From the NCBI GenBank assembly GCA_907163375.1, contig CAJQUW010007077.1, positions 45,945 through 109,944 on the forward strand: a stretch of 64,000 bases of DNA, read 5' to 3'. The stretch's first letter is position 1; every line of letters begins with the position of its first letter. Below the pieces are notes generated by a model. The model worked only from the letters and a program-made list of their open reading frames with translations, searched no databases and was not told the DNA's origin. Both the position numbers and the translations under genes were made by a program. This DNA is from Prostheceraeus crozeri. Lineage: Eukaryota > Platyhelminthes > Polycladida > Euryleptidae. Shown here piece after piece: positions 20,380 to 32,590 of the stretch.

Positions 20380-21385
20380 AATAATAGAATCCATGTACAA
20401 GGAAACCGAATGTGCAGTAGTTATAGATGGACATTTGACAGATTGGTTCAAAGTTGATGTAGGAGTCAGACAAGGCTGCCTGCTCTCTCCTACCCTATTC
20501 AATGTTTTCTTAGAATTTGTGATGACAGAAGTAAGATCCCTAGACTCCTCCCTCAGCTTAAGCAGCTCTTTTTCTTTCAACATCCGCTACGTTAATGATA
20601 CTACTCTAATCTCAGCAATCTCCGACAAATTAAAGCTGTCCACAACAGAATTAGAAAATTCATGTAAAAAGTGGGGCATGAAGATCAACGGCGACAAATG
20701 CAAAGTTATGTCACCCGGCAATAATCGCATCCTTATCAACGGGACGCCAGTTGAAAGCAAGGACGAATTTACCTTTCTAGGCAGCGTTGTCCCTGATTCC
20801 TCGTCCGACATCATAAGAAGGACAGCTATAGCTTCACAAGCCTTTGGCCGTCTACGAAACTCAATCTGGACTCACGAACGTTCGCCCCAGCGCTCTTAAG
20901 AGAGACTAAAAAAATACATCTAATAAATAAGCCTCTACTATAGCAGCGAGACACACTGAAAACAAAGTGAAGAGAAAAGAAAACTGGAGGTCTTCGAAAT
21001 GAGGTGTCTACGTGCCATCTATGGAACCAGCATCTGAGACCGTATTCCGAACGAAACCATCAGACGGAACCTCCACATGAACAACACCATCGTAGATGTA
21101 CAGTAATTCTGAAGAGAAGGCTAAGCTGGTTTGGCCACGTAGCGAGAAGACCGTCAAATCACTATGTCTCAACGGCATTCGGGCAGGATTTCTCCAACCC
21201 AAGACCGCGCGGAAGACCAGCGAAAAGATGGATAGACCAAATACGAACGGACACGGGCCTGTCAATCAGCACCTTAGAACGCCAAGCCCAGGATAGTGAA
21301 GTTGGAGCCGATGGAGCCGTTGGAGCAGACTGGTGGGAGCAAGAGGCGATCGTAGCCTAAGCAATTAAGTCAAGTAAGTCAGAAA
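20380..21385 (+). pseudogene. RTE-like LINE reverse transcriptase, 5'-truncated
   Basis: The frame from 20393 reads 'VDVGVRQGCLLSPTLFNVFL' (motif B), 'IRYVNDTTLIS' (motif C with Asn in place of the first catalytic Asp), 'KKWGMKINGDKCKVM' and 'DEFTFLGSVV'. It then breaks into other frames with 'KRKLEVFEMRCLRAIYGTSI', 'RLSWFGHVARRPSNHY' and 'GRPAKRWIDQIRTDTGLS', ending at a TAA near 21360. The tail has AAGTCAAGTAAGTC repeats. Loss of the YADD Asp and several breaks mark it as dead. Confidence 0.9.
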
Positions 21386-21389
21386 GTTC

Positions 21390-22220
21390 GGGTTCCTGAA
21401 AACTTTTTGAATATAGCAGTGATCATGAGCCCGTGCTTCCATGATTCTCAATTTCCAGACCCAGGCTACCCCAAGCTTATACAGGAATCAGTCTGCATCA
21501 TAGTGCCCAAAGCCTTCTGTGATCATTTATACTTGCACAAGCATGACTTTGAGTGAGGAACTTGGAAGTCGCGAGAAATTTCAGCCGACATATGGTGTTG
21601 TGATTCAGGATTTTAAGTTCTAGTTAGGGACTGTAATTACGGATAGCATGGGAAATTTGCAAGCATTTCTGGAGCGAAAATTTTCAATACAACGATTTAA
21701 TATTTTAAGGACTTGCTACAAAAATTGTATTATTGCTTTCTGAAAATTAAGATTCAAATAATGGAATCTACTGATTTTCAGCTCATGAAGATAGGTGCTT
21801 TCACGGGTTCAGGAAACTGTTCAGGGCTATAGGAGCGATTAATGGAGGTTTCGCTTCCAGTCACATATGAGATTCAGGGGATTTCTACATGCCTGATGTT
21901 ACAATTCTGGCTTCTATCATCAAGCTACCCATCTGTCAATGCAAGGACAATGTGACGTCGCAAGTCAAATCAGCATCCGCTACCTAACTCATAATCTAGC
22001 GTCAATTTGTCATTCGAAATAGGTTGAGTCATAAAGCGGAGCTAGACTACAACTATCTCAGAAAAATAAGGCAAACAGTATTCAGCAACGGTAGGAGCAC
22101 AGCTGCTCCTTTTGGCCCATGTTCCATCGGAACATGGGATGCAAGGATGCACTTTTGACATCGTGTTCGCAAATAGTAATTTTTATTTATCTACAGCTCG
22201 CTTACCGTCTACCCTTCCGT
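21390..22220. other. Unassigned sequence with two adjacent hairpins
   Basis: No gene is seen. At 22094-22109 GGAGCA/TGCTCC forms a palindrome, and at 22116-22138 CCCATGTTCC/GGAACATGGG forms a perfect 10-bp stem with a 3-base loop. The pair is 80 bases upstream of the LINE insertion site. Confidence 0.6.
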
Positions 22221-22233
22221 GTTTTTCTCATAA
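22221..22233 (+). repeat. Target-site duplication, left copy
   Basis: GTTTTTCTCATAA, identical to 23941-23953. Confidence 0.92.
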
Positions 22234-23940
22234 CACTCTCTCCGGTGGCAAGAGCACTTCAATGAGCTTCTGAACCACCCCCGCACCTCCTGCTATTGCT
22301 GACCTACAACCGCCCGAAGCAGAGTATGACTGCATCTCGGACCCTCCAACGATTGAGGAGGTTCGCAAGATCCTGGATCAGCTGCGAAATAATAAGTCAC
22401 CAGGAGATGATGGAATACCGGCGGAGGTATACAAGAGCGATCCTGAAGTCTTCGCGGCGTGGTTGCATCGAGTTTACTCAAAAGTGTGGATATCTGAGAC
22501 CATCCCGGATGACTGGGGCGAGGCGATCATCCTCCCCTTCTTCAAAAAGTGTGATAAGAAGATCTGCTCCAACTACAGAGGCATCAGTCTAATCGATGTC
22601 GCGGCGAAAGCGTTTGTGGTGGTGCTGCTGAGGCGATTCCAGCTTGTTCCAGACCGTCGCACTCGGCCTACTCAGAGCGGCTTCCGACCGGGGCGAGGAT
22701 GTACAGATCAAACTTTCAACACTCGAGCAGCGCTGGACCTACCAACAACCAACGGTCCTATGTTTTGTTGACTTCGCGGCTGCGTTCGACTCAGTCGATC
22801 GGGGCGCCCTGTGGCGCATTATGCAGGCCGATGGGATTCCGGAGAAGCTGTTGCGTTTCATCAAGGCTTATTATGGTTCAACCTCCGCGCGCGTTCGGGC
22901 CTACGGCGACGAGTCGGCTCCCTTTGAAGTGAGATCTGTTGTCCGACAAGGCTGTCCCCTCTCACCTACGCTCTTCAATGACGCCATCGATTATATCCTC
23001 AACACGGCTCTTCAAGGCTACGCTGGTGTCATGGTTGGCAAGGAAGTCGCGGTGACGGATCTGGCCTACGCTGGCGGCATTGTGTTGTTGGGAGAGAGTT
23101 ACGAAGCGGTTTAAGCGCGGTTGAAAGAGTTGCAGCGATCGGCTGTGGCCGTTGGCATGAAAATAAATGCGACCAAGACCAAAGTTATGGATGCTCTCGT
23201 TCCCCCACAGGACAGAAGAACCCTCTCTCTTGAAGGAAGGGACCTGGAGCGCGTCGACTCCTTCATGTATCTGTGATCAACGGTTGTGCCATCAGGACAA
23301 GGTGAAGCAGAAACCGAACATCGCATCGGGGCAGCCAGATCTGCCTTCGCACGCCTTTGGCGGTCGTTGTGGGCGCGCCGTGAAATATCGGCTGTCACAA
23401 AAGGGCGCATATACCAGGCAATCGTCCGTTCCATCCTGCTTTACAGCTGTGAGACGTGGCCTATAAGAGCAAACGACCAGCACAGGTTAGAAGTATTCGA
23501 TAACGACTGCATCCGACGAATTCTTCGCTGTAGACGTTCAGACCGCGTTCCAACTGCCGTCTTACGACGATGCCTGCGACTCCAGCCCATACCCGCCGTC
23601 CTGGTTCAGAGGCGCCTCCGCTGGTTTGGTCATGTAGCGCGACGTCCAGCTGGAGAACTGCTGCGTGACGTCCTCCTCCCTGCCCCGTTGCCGGATTGGC
23701 GTTGGGGGGGGGGGGGCAGCTTAAGACCTGGAGCGCTACCCTGAAGGACGACCTTGCCAAGCTGTCTGGCCCACAAATTTTTGGACTTCGAAGATGGAAC
23801 CGCGAGTGGCTAACCATATCATGTGATTTGGCTCAAGATCGCAGAGCATGGGCGGCAATGGTGCGTGACGTCGTCAAAGACATTGATGGAGCCGGTTCAA
23901 CCCGACCAGGGTGAATGCCGTTACAAGTACAAGTAAGTAA
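22234..23940 (+). mobile_element. RTE-like LINE, 5'-truncated, with 13-bp TSD
   Basis: This GC-richer LINE starts abruptly inside the protein ('RWQEHFNELLNHP'). It runs through 'NNKSPGDDGIPAEVYKSD', 'NYRGISLIDVAAKAF', 'SGFRPGRGCTDQ', motif A 'CFVDFAAAFDSVDRGALW', motif B 'VRQGCPLSPTLFNDAIDY' and a damaged motif C 'LAYAGGIVLL' (YADD changed to YAGG). It continues with 'LLYSCETWPIRAND' and 'RRLRWFGHVARRP' to the stop near 23914. Frames change several times, once beside a G run at 23704-23715. The 3' end has ACAAGTACAAGTAAGTAAG repeats. Perfect 13-bp direct repeats bound it. Confidence 0.95.
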
Positions 23941-23953
23941 GTTTTTCTCATAA
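23941..23953 (+). repeat. Target-site duplication, right copy
   Basis: GTTTTTCTCATAA, identical to 22221-22233. Confidence 0.92.
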
Positions 23954-24510
23954 GAAGCCCGAAAATTTTCGTGTGGCATCTTTTGCTCTTATTCAACAAA
24001 ACTGCACATCGGCGCTTGCAATTTAGAAGACTTGTTCGTTGCGCATGTTAATCACTCCCACTGCCCCCCTCTACCAAATCCTGAATCAAGGACGACTCCT
24101 GACGGGTGATGTGGATTGCTTCTAATACATGTATATTAAAGGCGCAATCGTCAAATGCTGTATCAATGACTAAAAAACTTGAGAATATTACAATGGCAAC
24201 TTACTTATGTAAGTTATCTGTGGATCAACCGCACATTACAAATTATAAACAAAACCACCTAAGACGGAGTTTGGAGTATAAGATTTTAAAATGAAACACT
24301 GACGGACTTTTCTGGCATTAAACACAAAACTGATCCTGAGGCATAGTTGCTTAATTTGTTCTAACGGCGTGTTCTATGCGGCCTAGGATTAAATAGAGTA
24401 CACTGGACCAAAATATAAATTGTAAAGATTTCCGTATGTTATCAGTCATGCGAACGTCTGCAAGGATTTGCGATAACATGCTATAAGAATGGCATGAACA
24501 ACAGACGCAC
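23954..24510. other. Unassigned, probably intron or flank of host gene
   Basis: No open frame of note. On the minus strand, acceptor-like CTTGCAG occurs near 24461, and the sequence after it meets stop codons within a few codons. Confidence 0.4.
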
Positions 24511-24516
24511 ACTTAC

Positions 24517-24534
24517 CGAATTTCAAAATTTTTC
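24517..24534 (-). CDS. Candidate 18-nt microexon after FERM exon
   Basis: On the minus strand, a pyrimidine-rich acceptor ending TTGCAG is followed by 18 bases and then a strong donor GTAAGTG. The length keeps the reading phase of the preceding FERM exon (split Arg codon) and would add the residues RKNFEI in place of a direct join. It is 73 bp downstream of that exon. So short an exon cannot be proven from sequence alone. Confidence 0.4.
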
Positions 24535-24607
24535 CTGCAATTTGACAAGAAAGAAGTTAAATGAAATAGTGTCATCGAAGAGAGAATAATGAATGAATGC
24601 GACTTAC

Positions 24608-24690
24608 CGGAAAAATGCATGATGCTCTTCACAAAGTCTCCATAAGTTTCTTGCGTCTTCTTTGGATGGAAGGTAAAAGCAATACATACT
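24608..24690 (-). CDS. Host FERM-domain exon
   Basis: The minus strand has TTTTCTCTCCAG, 83 coding bases, then GTAAGTC. The exon encodes 'SMYCFYLPSKEDARNLWRLC' then 'EEHHAFFR'. This is the end of the FERM C-lobe, where band 4.1-type proteins carry 'A..LW..CVEHH.FFR'. The exon ends inside the Arg codon. FERM proteins link membrane proteins to actin under the plasma membrane. No mobile-element motif is present. I could not find the upstream FERM exons. A stretch with a donor at 24765-24770 lies just upstream but is closed by an in-frame stop. Which FERM gene this is remains open, as does whether it is a retained gene or a stray exon. Confidence 0.7.
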
Positions 24691-25540
24691 CTGGAGAGAA
24701 AATATTGCGAAATGAGTTGATGTAACAATACTGGACTTTTATCTGTCAATAGTTTTCTGCATTTACTTACATCAGAAAAAGGCAGAATAATAGTGAAATT
24801 CATTCAAGATGTATTTGAATTGCAATGAAAGACAAAAGCTGCATCACGAAGTTATGCTTCTTAAGAGTACAATATATAACTTTTTGAAAAAAATCGCAAT
24901 GTATCGAAATTATGCATTTCCATCTATAACTTCCTTTGACATTTATACGTGTACTTGATCAACGATGTCAGTGTACATCAAACAGCATTCATAAAGAAGC
25001 TACAATTTCATTTATGCTATTAGTAGGTATGCTAGAGATTGTATGCATTCTAAGTCATAAGGACTGTAAATCGTGTAATGGCCATTTAGACGTAGACGTC
25101 TCTGTCGTATGCTCTATGCTAAGTGACGAAATGTGGACTAAGTCCAAAAGGTCGCGATTTGACAAGCGTGTCGGATAATGAATTCTCAGTGCGTAGCGGA
25201 TAAATAGTCGATGGCTCGCATCTAAGCTCTGATCCGAAGACGGCGTCAAAGGCACAGCCTTTGGTCCGAAGAGGAGGACGGATTCCAAAGCAGCTTTAAA
25301 GAGTCTGATTTTAGTTGCGTTTGAGACGTGAGAGTCAAATAGTCGTCTGAGGGCTTCAGCTGTTTTCCAACTCAGGCTACGTCTTTCTCGGAGATGTTGG
25401 GGACTTTAACATTCACGCCAAAATAGCTGAATTCTTCACAAACTGCAATAATATCTCCACTTGAAGGTGTTCGTGTTGGAGATTGTCTTATGAGACCGAG
25501 ATGGAGGACTTTGGCACACAAGTACAGGCTCTGCAGCTGG
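24691..25540. other. Unassigned sequence upstream of FERM exon
   Basis: AT-rich, with no supported exon. At about 25377-25420 the plus strand encodes 'GDVGDFNIHAK', resembling a LINE endonuclease motif ('GDFNIH'), but nothing around it supports a domain. Confidence 0.4.
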
Positions 25541-25550
25541 ATGCACTCTT

Positions 25551-25750
25551 GTGCACAAGCTTGTATGCCACACTAGACGCATTCCTGTACCATGTGTGAA
25601 GGATCCTGCGCCACTTCTTAGTCGCGCCTGTCTCATTTGCAAGTTTACATGTGACTGCGGACATAGTTACATAGGGCGCACTAAGAGGTGTCTCAGGATT
25701 CGATTGGAAATCGGACGAAGCCGACTTCATTTGCTGCTCCGCTTGGTACC
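25551..25750 (+). pseudogene. PLE GIY-YIG fragment
   Basis: The frame reads 'LLSRACLICKFTCDCGHSYI' and then 'GRTKRCLRIRLE'. This is the Cys-rich lead-in and YIG helix of a PLE GIY-YIG nuclease ('VIYKFTC.CG..YIGRT...L..R'). It then runs into unrelated hydrophobic sequence, so only about 50 residues remain. Confidence 0.65.
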
Positions 25751-28700
25751 ATATATAGACATATCATTTCTTGCACTCGTTTTATTGTTTATGTTATTTC
25801 TTCTCATTTTTGTGTTTTACGTTTGTTTAGGTTTTATTTTCTTTTGCCAATTTTAGAGTCCTTGTACATATCCTACAACCGTCCATCTCTTTGTATATAA
25901 GAGGAATTGAAGCATTCCCTTTCTCTGCCATGGTGTTAATTTTTCCACCATTTTCTTTCCTCTTTTTTTGTATATTTGTGTATTTATTCATCTACCATTT
26001 CAAGTTGTTGTAATTTTTTGATCAGATGTTATATCTGTAGATTGACCATTTATTCCCTCTGTCTTCATATAAATTTTCTAATGACTGATGCTCTGTTGAA
26101 ATGTCACCAATAGTGGACAATGTCCTAAATTCAAATCATGCTTCACTTCAGTCATTATTGCGGAATGAATAGAACATTGAAATTTGTTCTATCGATCCGT
26201 GATAGAATTCCCTTCTCCTTAAATTTCGAATATTCCAGATATGGTTTAAGAAAGACAACTGGAATTATCGAGGAAAAATGTTCTCTTTCCATGTATATTA
26301 CTTCAACAGACTTCTGCCATCCTCTAAGATAGATGTTTGATAGTAGTGGTGAATTCCGCCTTGACCAAATTTTCATATATATTATTTTATGACATGATGA
26401 TGAATGCATGACGGATGGTGAGACGAACAAATCATTTAATTAACATTAAATGGACAAACAGGCCACAGTGGTTATGCTACCTCAATCGACTGCGTCCATT
26501 GATAGACTATCGTTCAGGTAGACGGGTAATGTCAATAATTTGATAAAGCCGGGGGCGAAGACCATAGTTCATCAGTATTGCATGCAAAAAAGACGAAGTC
26601 CAGAAAAATTTCTAAATGCCAAGAAAGGTTTATTTGTAAATGCATGCATTTTTTGTATAATGATAAATTAATTTAGCCAAAATGTTTCTTGATTTAATTT
26701 CCTTGCACATATTTCTGGTTTTCAATCATTGAATTTTTATTCTAGTTTAACAGATCATCGACAAACGATGCCAACAAGTCGCATTGTGGGTTCATTAAGT
26801 TATTTACCGTGGCTAAACGATTCGTTATTCAGTGCACACCAGTTAGCGACAAAAGTTTGATGATTTGTTTCAGTTGAATTTTCATTAAAAAGTTACCACT
26901 CGGTCCAATTTCATTGGCGGGTAATACCTGCCAGGCTGTGAGCAGATTTTGCTACCTTGATGATGACATGATGGAAATCGAGGGTTGCTCAGAGACTGTA
27001 TTATCTGCTAGAGTTCAATCTGGTTGGCGAAGGTTTAACACATTATCATGAACTTTTGTCGGTAACTGTAGTTGCCACAATTTGTTGTAAGAGCTTAACT
27101 GATAAGCAGATCATCATTACTATGAAAGTTGAGGACTTACAATGATTTCCCTTAAAATTTCACATTTTTATTGAAATGGAAATGTTGTAAACTTTGTTTG
27201 TGTCTGAGCGATTGTATCAAAGAATCCTATTCATCACTTCATGTAAGGGTTATTCGCAATTTCAACACAATCCATGTTATTAGAAATCAGTCAAGCAGAA
27301 GGTGCAATCAACTATACGCAATGGCAATCGAGAAGCAAATACGGCGTCAATACAACAACCTCGGATAGAACATTCTGAGGAAGAGAGGAGCAAAATCAAA
27401 GCGTATGGTTTTAGATCAACATCAATAATGGAAAAGACAAGAAAGTTTGCCAACAGTCGTTGTAATTCACCAGAAATACGGACCTCTCTTCAGTCACTAT
27501 GCAAACATAGAGAAACTCTTCACGGCGCAGTGATGATTGAGATTCGAGGCAGGAAATCATCAATATCAGAATCAGCAAACAATATCCAACCCAACTGAAT
27601 GTTAAGTTCCTCCTCGAAAAGGAAGAATCATTTTGGATAAATTTCGGCCATTTTGAGGAACTGGACGACAGTTTACATGTAAACGTTTATTCACAAATAT
27701 AAATCATCGGGAAATTAAGCTAAAGTTGAACAAAGATTTTCGAAACTCCTCTCCGTGGCTGGTGAACAGTCAGACTAATGATTGAAACAAGATTGCCGCC
27801 TTTGTTGAGGAAATGGTCACTTAATGAGCTAGCCTCTTAGACCATCATGCATACTTGAAAGTTTCAAAATGCATTTCAGGCTATACTTTTACTTCAGAAA
27901 TCAATTAGAAAAAATGTGACACATGAAAAGACTGCCATTCAGAAATTTTTGTAACTAATGCATCTTTTCAAGTTCCCATCCTTTCTTCTATAATCAACTT
28001 AACACTAGTACGTCGTATAATGCATTGAAAATTTAATTCTGTATTTTGGTTCAGTTGCGACAAAGAAGGATTTATATGAAATCGAATGAAATACTGAGGC
28101 AGCAGCAGTCAAGCGTTTGTAGTGACGATATCGACTTTCAATCACACGTCAGAAGTCGCCTTTCTTTCATCTACACCGCTGTTTGTAATGTCATGACGAA
28201 TGCGCACTTTTCTTTGAGAAAACAATAATGAATTCTAAAAAGATATGCCTTGTCTAGACATATCAAAAATGGATTTGGGAACCAACCAAACCTGAAAGTC
28301 GCAAACTAGCAGGTTGAGTGAAGCAATATTGATTTTTTAATAATTGTACTTGACAGTTAACAGGGTTAATCGTTCTATAAAAGCATGATCAGCCATGCGA
28401 ACTTCTTGGATTTATCTTGAAAGCTGTGCAAGCATTGCAGCAATTGCAACTTCGATCATGTTGTGAATGATATCCATTGGCCATATGCGCAAATAATTGA
28501 ATTTTGTTGTAATCCAATCTGATTATGGCTTCTTTCACTGGTACGTTGAAAAAGGAATGTAAAAGAACAAATCGTTCTCTATATACCAGCAGATTGCTTC
28601 TATTGTGCTTGGGTGCCTAAAGCGTACATGAGAGCAAAGCATCCTTGTTGTTATCATAATAAAATAGTTGAATGAAGTAATCGTACTCTCGTCGACTTCG

Positions 28701-30407
28701 GTTCAATAGGTTTTGCATCGATTAGCTTTAATGGTTCCTATCAATATGATTGTTCAACAAAAGTTGCAGCATTCGAGGTAAACTAGCGATATCTGAAGAG
28801 TCTTGTCCAATAGGACTTCACCAGGCAGATTCAACCAGAGTAGGCGCGCTTCATGACTAGCAAGGATATTGTAATGTGTTGATAGCATTCTCATGCATCG
28901 CCCTATCTATCGAGGTTTGATTTACGAGTCGTAAATCCAAAAGAATTCAATACCGAATAACACGGCACGGTTTCTTTCGCGTGTAAGACGTAGTAGACCC
29001 TTGTATTTCGCAACCTGTTCATTGAACGCATGTGGCTCTTCTGAGAGACTAAGACCAAGACGGTGCACCCCCAATCAGTGCTAGCAGATGAATATGAGTT
29101 ATCAAACGTCTTATTCTCGAACACAGAAAGGAAAACATAATAGTAATTGGAAATTTAAGTGGCAGGATTGGTAACGATAAAAAATGTTTTACATGTACAG
29201 TGTCCTTACTGGTTAATTTTATGTAATTGCGCACGGACAAAAAATTCGCGCCAGTAAAAAGCATTTTCAGGAAATGAAAATTTGAGACTTGTGCTGATCA
29301 TTTATTACTCGTCATATTCACTATCAGATAAATGAATCTTATTTATCGCATCATTTTTTTTCTGCATACCGCACAGGTTGTGCCTGGAACGAGTCAATTG
29401 AAAAAAAATCTTTTATTGTGATATTTACAAGAGCATGCATTAATACAAAATCTTATCATTCAGTGTTGCTCTTGCGATTTCATTCCAACAGAAGAGCCTA
29501 CATAACATAAGCAAGTCGTTCTAGGCTTCATTTCTTAAAAAGTGATTACTCATTTACTGAAAGGGAGGTTATTCGATATCATCTACTTTTCGCTTGAGGC
29601 TATTTTTCTTAAGAGCCTCGGAGATATATGTTGTTCTCACTCCGACCTCGCCAATTTCTGCAAGGTTTGGAACTGCTCGTCATCTTTTTCTCAAGAACGA
29701 TGTGCTTTCTGTTGCATTGTGATGCTGCTCTCTGAACTGCTTTTCTTTATCAGTAACTCCGGTTTGAAATCATTCAATTTTGATTTTCATTAACTCAAAT
29801 CTTTCAGAGAAACTGTTACTCTAATGTATATAAAAGCAGCAATTGGGATTCGAAGGTTTTGGAGCTGCCCATCAAAATATTTTGATGTTGATAAAATCGT
29901 GTTTAAAATTCATTGTTCTGAAGCGGTCAAAAACAATACCTACTATACCTGTAACGAGTATGTAGGAATACATGAACAGTGTTCCGCTTGCAGATAACGC
30001 TTCATATTTATGATAACTCTGCAGCATCATTTTGCAACAATACTCATAAAGAAGCTGATGAAAATCTAGATAAAGCTGTCAGGTTTACGACAATCGTTCA
30101 AAGTTGAGGAAGATTTGTCTTATTTCCAAGATTGGTAAAATATATACTAGTAAATGTAAATTTTGAAAACATTCACTGCATTCATATTTGATTATCATAA
30201 ATCCTCTTGTCATGCATCTGATTAATGGCCGCTTGATAACAGTTGTTAACGTTGAATATCTCGTTGTATTGATTTATTATAATCTAAGTTCTATCAACCT
30301 TTCCAGAAGAGCGTTAAGAACTTTTAGAAGTATCTGGATTAAATACTAGGACAACAAGGCGATGTTATGCTCCATTGTGAGGACTCCCATCCAAGTCGTA
30401 ATCATCA
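25751..30407. other. Long unassigned AT-rich stretch
   Basis: I find no gene, RNA or element that I can support in these 4.6 kb. Open frames are at most about 100 codons, overlap on both strands and show no known motif. Introns of the FERM gene or decayed repeats are both possible. Confidence 0.5.
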
Positions 30408-30612
30408 CTCTTCAAATTTGTAAATATAGGCCCTATAGATCTCACGTATTTTGTATATGGTATATGATGTATATCATGATGACTCTTAAAATTTGTAAAT
30501 ATGTAGGTCTCATATATATTTTTTTATGATGGTATATGATATGCATGTACATCATGATCACTCGGTAAATTTGTAAATATGTATCTCATGTATTTTTTAT
30601 TGATGATAGACT
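30408..30612 (+). repeat. Three diverged tandem units of about 77 bp
   Basis: Each unit starts AAATTTGTAAATAT and contains TCTCATGTATTTT-like, GGTATATGAT and ATCATGAT words. Starts are near 30414, 30489 and 30567. Confidence 0.7.
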
Positions 30613-32440
30613 TTGCGTATGCATATGTTGCACGTGTCATCAACGCTTACTTGTAAGTGCCCTTGCGGCCATCGCTTTGCGTTTTCTGTATACTTCAGAA
30701 GAAACATGCATTAGAAAGTCTTAAGGGTTCGGGCATCATGCTATCAAATCGTCTCAACACTCTTAAGACTATCGTCGCTTTACGAGAGATTCTTATGTCT
30801 TTGCATTGCTAACTGGATATCGTAATTTTAATCCTAAACTACTTTTGTTAGGTAGTTCAACGCTATGAAGCGCGCCTCGGCCCTTTTAGTGGCTCGTGAA
30901 CAAGCCACTAATCAACCGCAAACATGAATTGATATAACGCGTCGTTACTGCCCAATAGTATTTGTATTTAATCCAACTGTCTGTGTATTTATTTACCCCT
31001 TGAGACTGTCCACCGTGACGAAGCGCTTCGCGGACCTATACCTCAAAAAATCATAAAATCGTCTTTAAACTGAGAGGGAGAGATAGTTTTTCCTACATCG
31101 CGGAGAATTGAACATGTGTGATGAATTCACTACATTACAATTGATTCCATTATTCACAAAAATCAATAATGTTTAGCGATCCCCCACTCTACGGAATATA
31201 TCATACGTTTCGGGTGTTTGCTAGACTTCTAGCTAACTCTAACAACTAGAGCTTGCTGCTAACCTGTAAGAGATTTACTACGACAAAGCTGCGGAAAATA
31301 ATCCCTAAAACGTTCATTAGTAATTATGCAACAAAATGAGGTAAGAACACCGGATGGAAATAGCTTTTTTCACACTCATCTCAGATCGGAGCATCATTCA
31401 TCCTACAAAAATCGTGTTTAGGCTTCAATTCTATTGCAGACTTTCTGATAAAATGAGTTTCAATAAAACTGAATTATCAATGAAACTTTAAAATTTTCAA
31501 TGAAGGTAATAGGCATGTGACATATATCAATGCTATTCACATGTTTTGGCAATCAATTGATCTTGTTCAACATAAAAATGTTGCCTTTGTAGTCATTTAA
31601 GCGAGTATGCGAAGATCAATACGACTACTTCGCATCATTTTTGTTTTTCAGGCACTACTAGCAATTCGAAAAACTACGAACATACGTGCATTGCACACAG
31701 ATCCATGACAATTGTTGTGCTAAATGTTTTCTATTTGTGCATTTGCCAGTTGTTTTGTTAATTAGGCTACGGGGAATCCATTTTTCGTAGAAGCTTCTTC
31801 AATTTTCTGTTGCAGCTACACAGACAAAGTCAAGTGAAAACTTTCACATCAGAGACTCTCATCAAAATCTCTGAAATTTCATCCCATCCTGGACACGCGA
31901 TCATGGACAATGATGACGAGTGTTTCCTCCGATGTGGTGTTCTGAGACCTATTTTTGACATAATTTAGGCATTTCTAAATTTCGTATGCTTCGGAATCCA
32001 AATGTTTTTCTAAACATGGGTTTGACTTCGAATACCAATCTTGATTAACCTGTCTGTTTCCAGTAGTTCCTGTAAACATGAACAGCGCGTATTATTGCTT
32101 CCGATTCATGCACTCTGATTCAGTGTTTGAATTTTAGAAGAGTTGCAAGCACAAACCAAATAAAATCCTCCAGAAGACACAAGTCTTGATATGGTGTTGC
32201 ATCGTAAGCTTGAATATTAGAAGAGTGGTAATTAATACTCGTATGTTCCTGTCTGCATGTTTAATCAGAAGGAGGAAGTTCAATTACTCAGTGTTCCCTC
32301 TAAACTCGAGAGGTGAAGCCTTTGTACTGACTTGAATTGTCAGAATAGCTGAACCAGACGGCAGTCACCTGCAGTTATTGTCTTGTCTGTTTGCATGACC
32401 AACATATTACGCAATGTGCTTCAATGACATGAACGACATG
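30613..32440. other. Unassigned sequence
   Basis: No gene is seen. Near 31005-31040 'GTCCACCGTGACGAAGCGCTT' resembles the worn 3' end of PLE tails (compare 15253-15290), but no other PLE sequence is nearby. Confidence 0.4.
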
Positions 32441-32570
32441 CAACCTGTATCTTCAATTTGAATCTCTGTAAGTGCAAACTAAATATCGTCTTTTAGAAAC
32501 CACAAACTTCTCAGTGCTGTATCTTCGGTTTGAATCTCAAAAGGAGTTAGTTGCAAGTGCAAAGTAAATA
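32441..32570 (+). repeat. Short direct repeat pair
   Basis: The run CTGTATCTTC..TTTGAATCTC followed by AAGTGCAAA.TAAAT occurs at about 32446-32485 and again at about 32518-32571. The second copy has a small internal expansion. Confidence 0.65.
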
Positions 32571-32590
32571 ATTTGTGCTCTCGGCCAGAG

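Noticed and set aside
31000-31045. PLE 3' tail with GACGAAGCGCTTCGCGG
   Set aside because: There is only a short resemblance to the motif at 15253, with no other PLE sequence nearby and no CUGANGA box.
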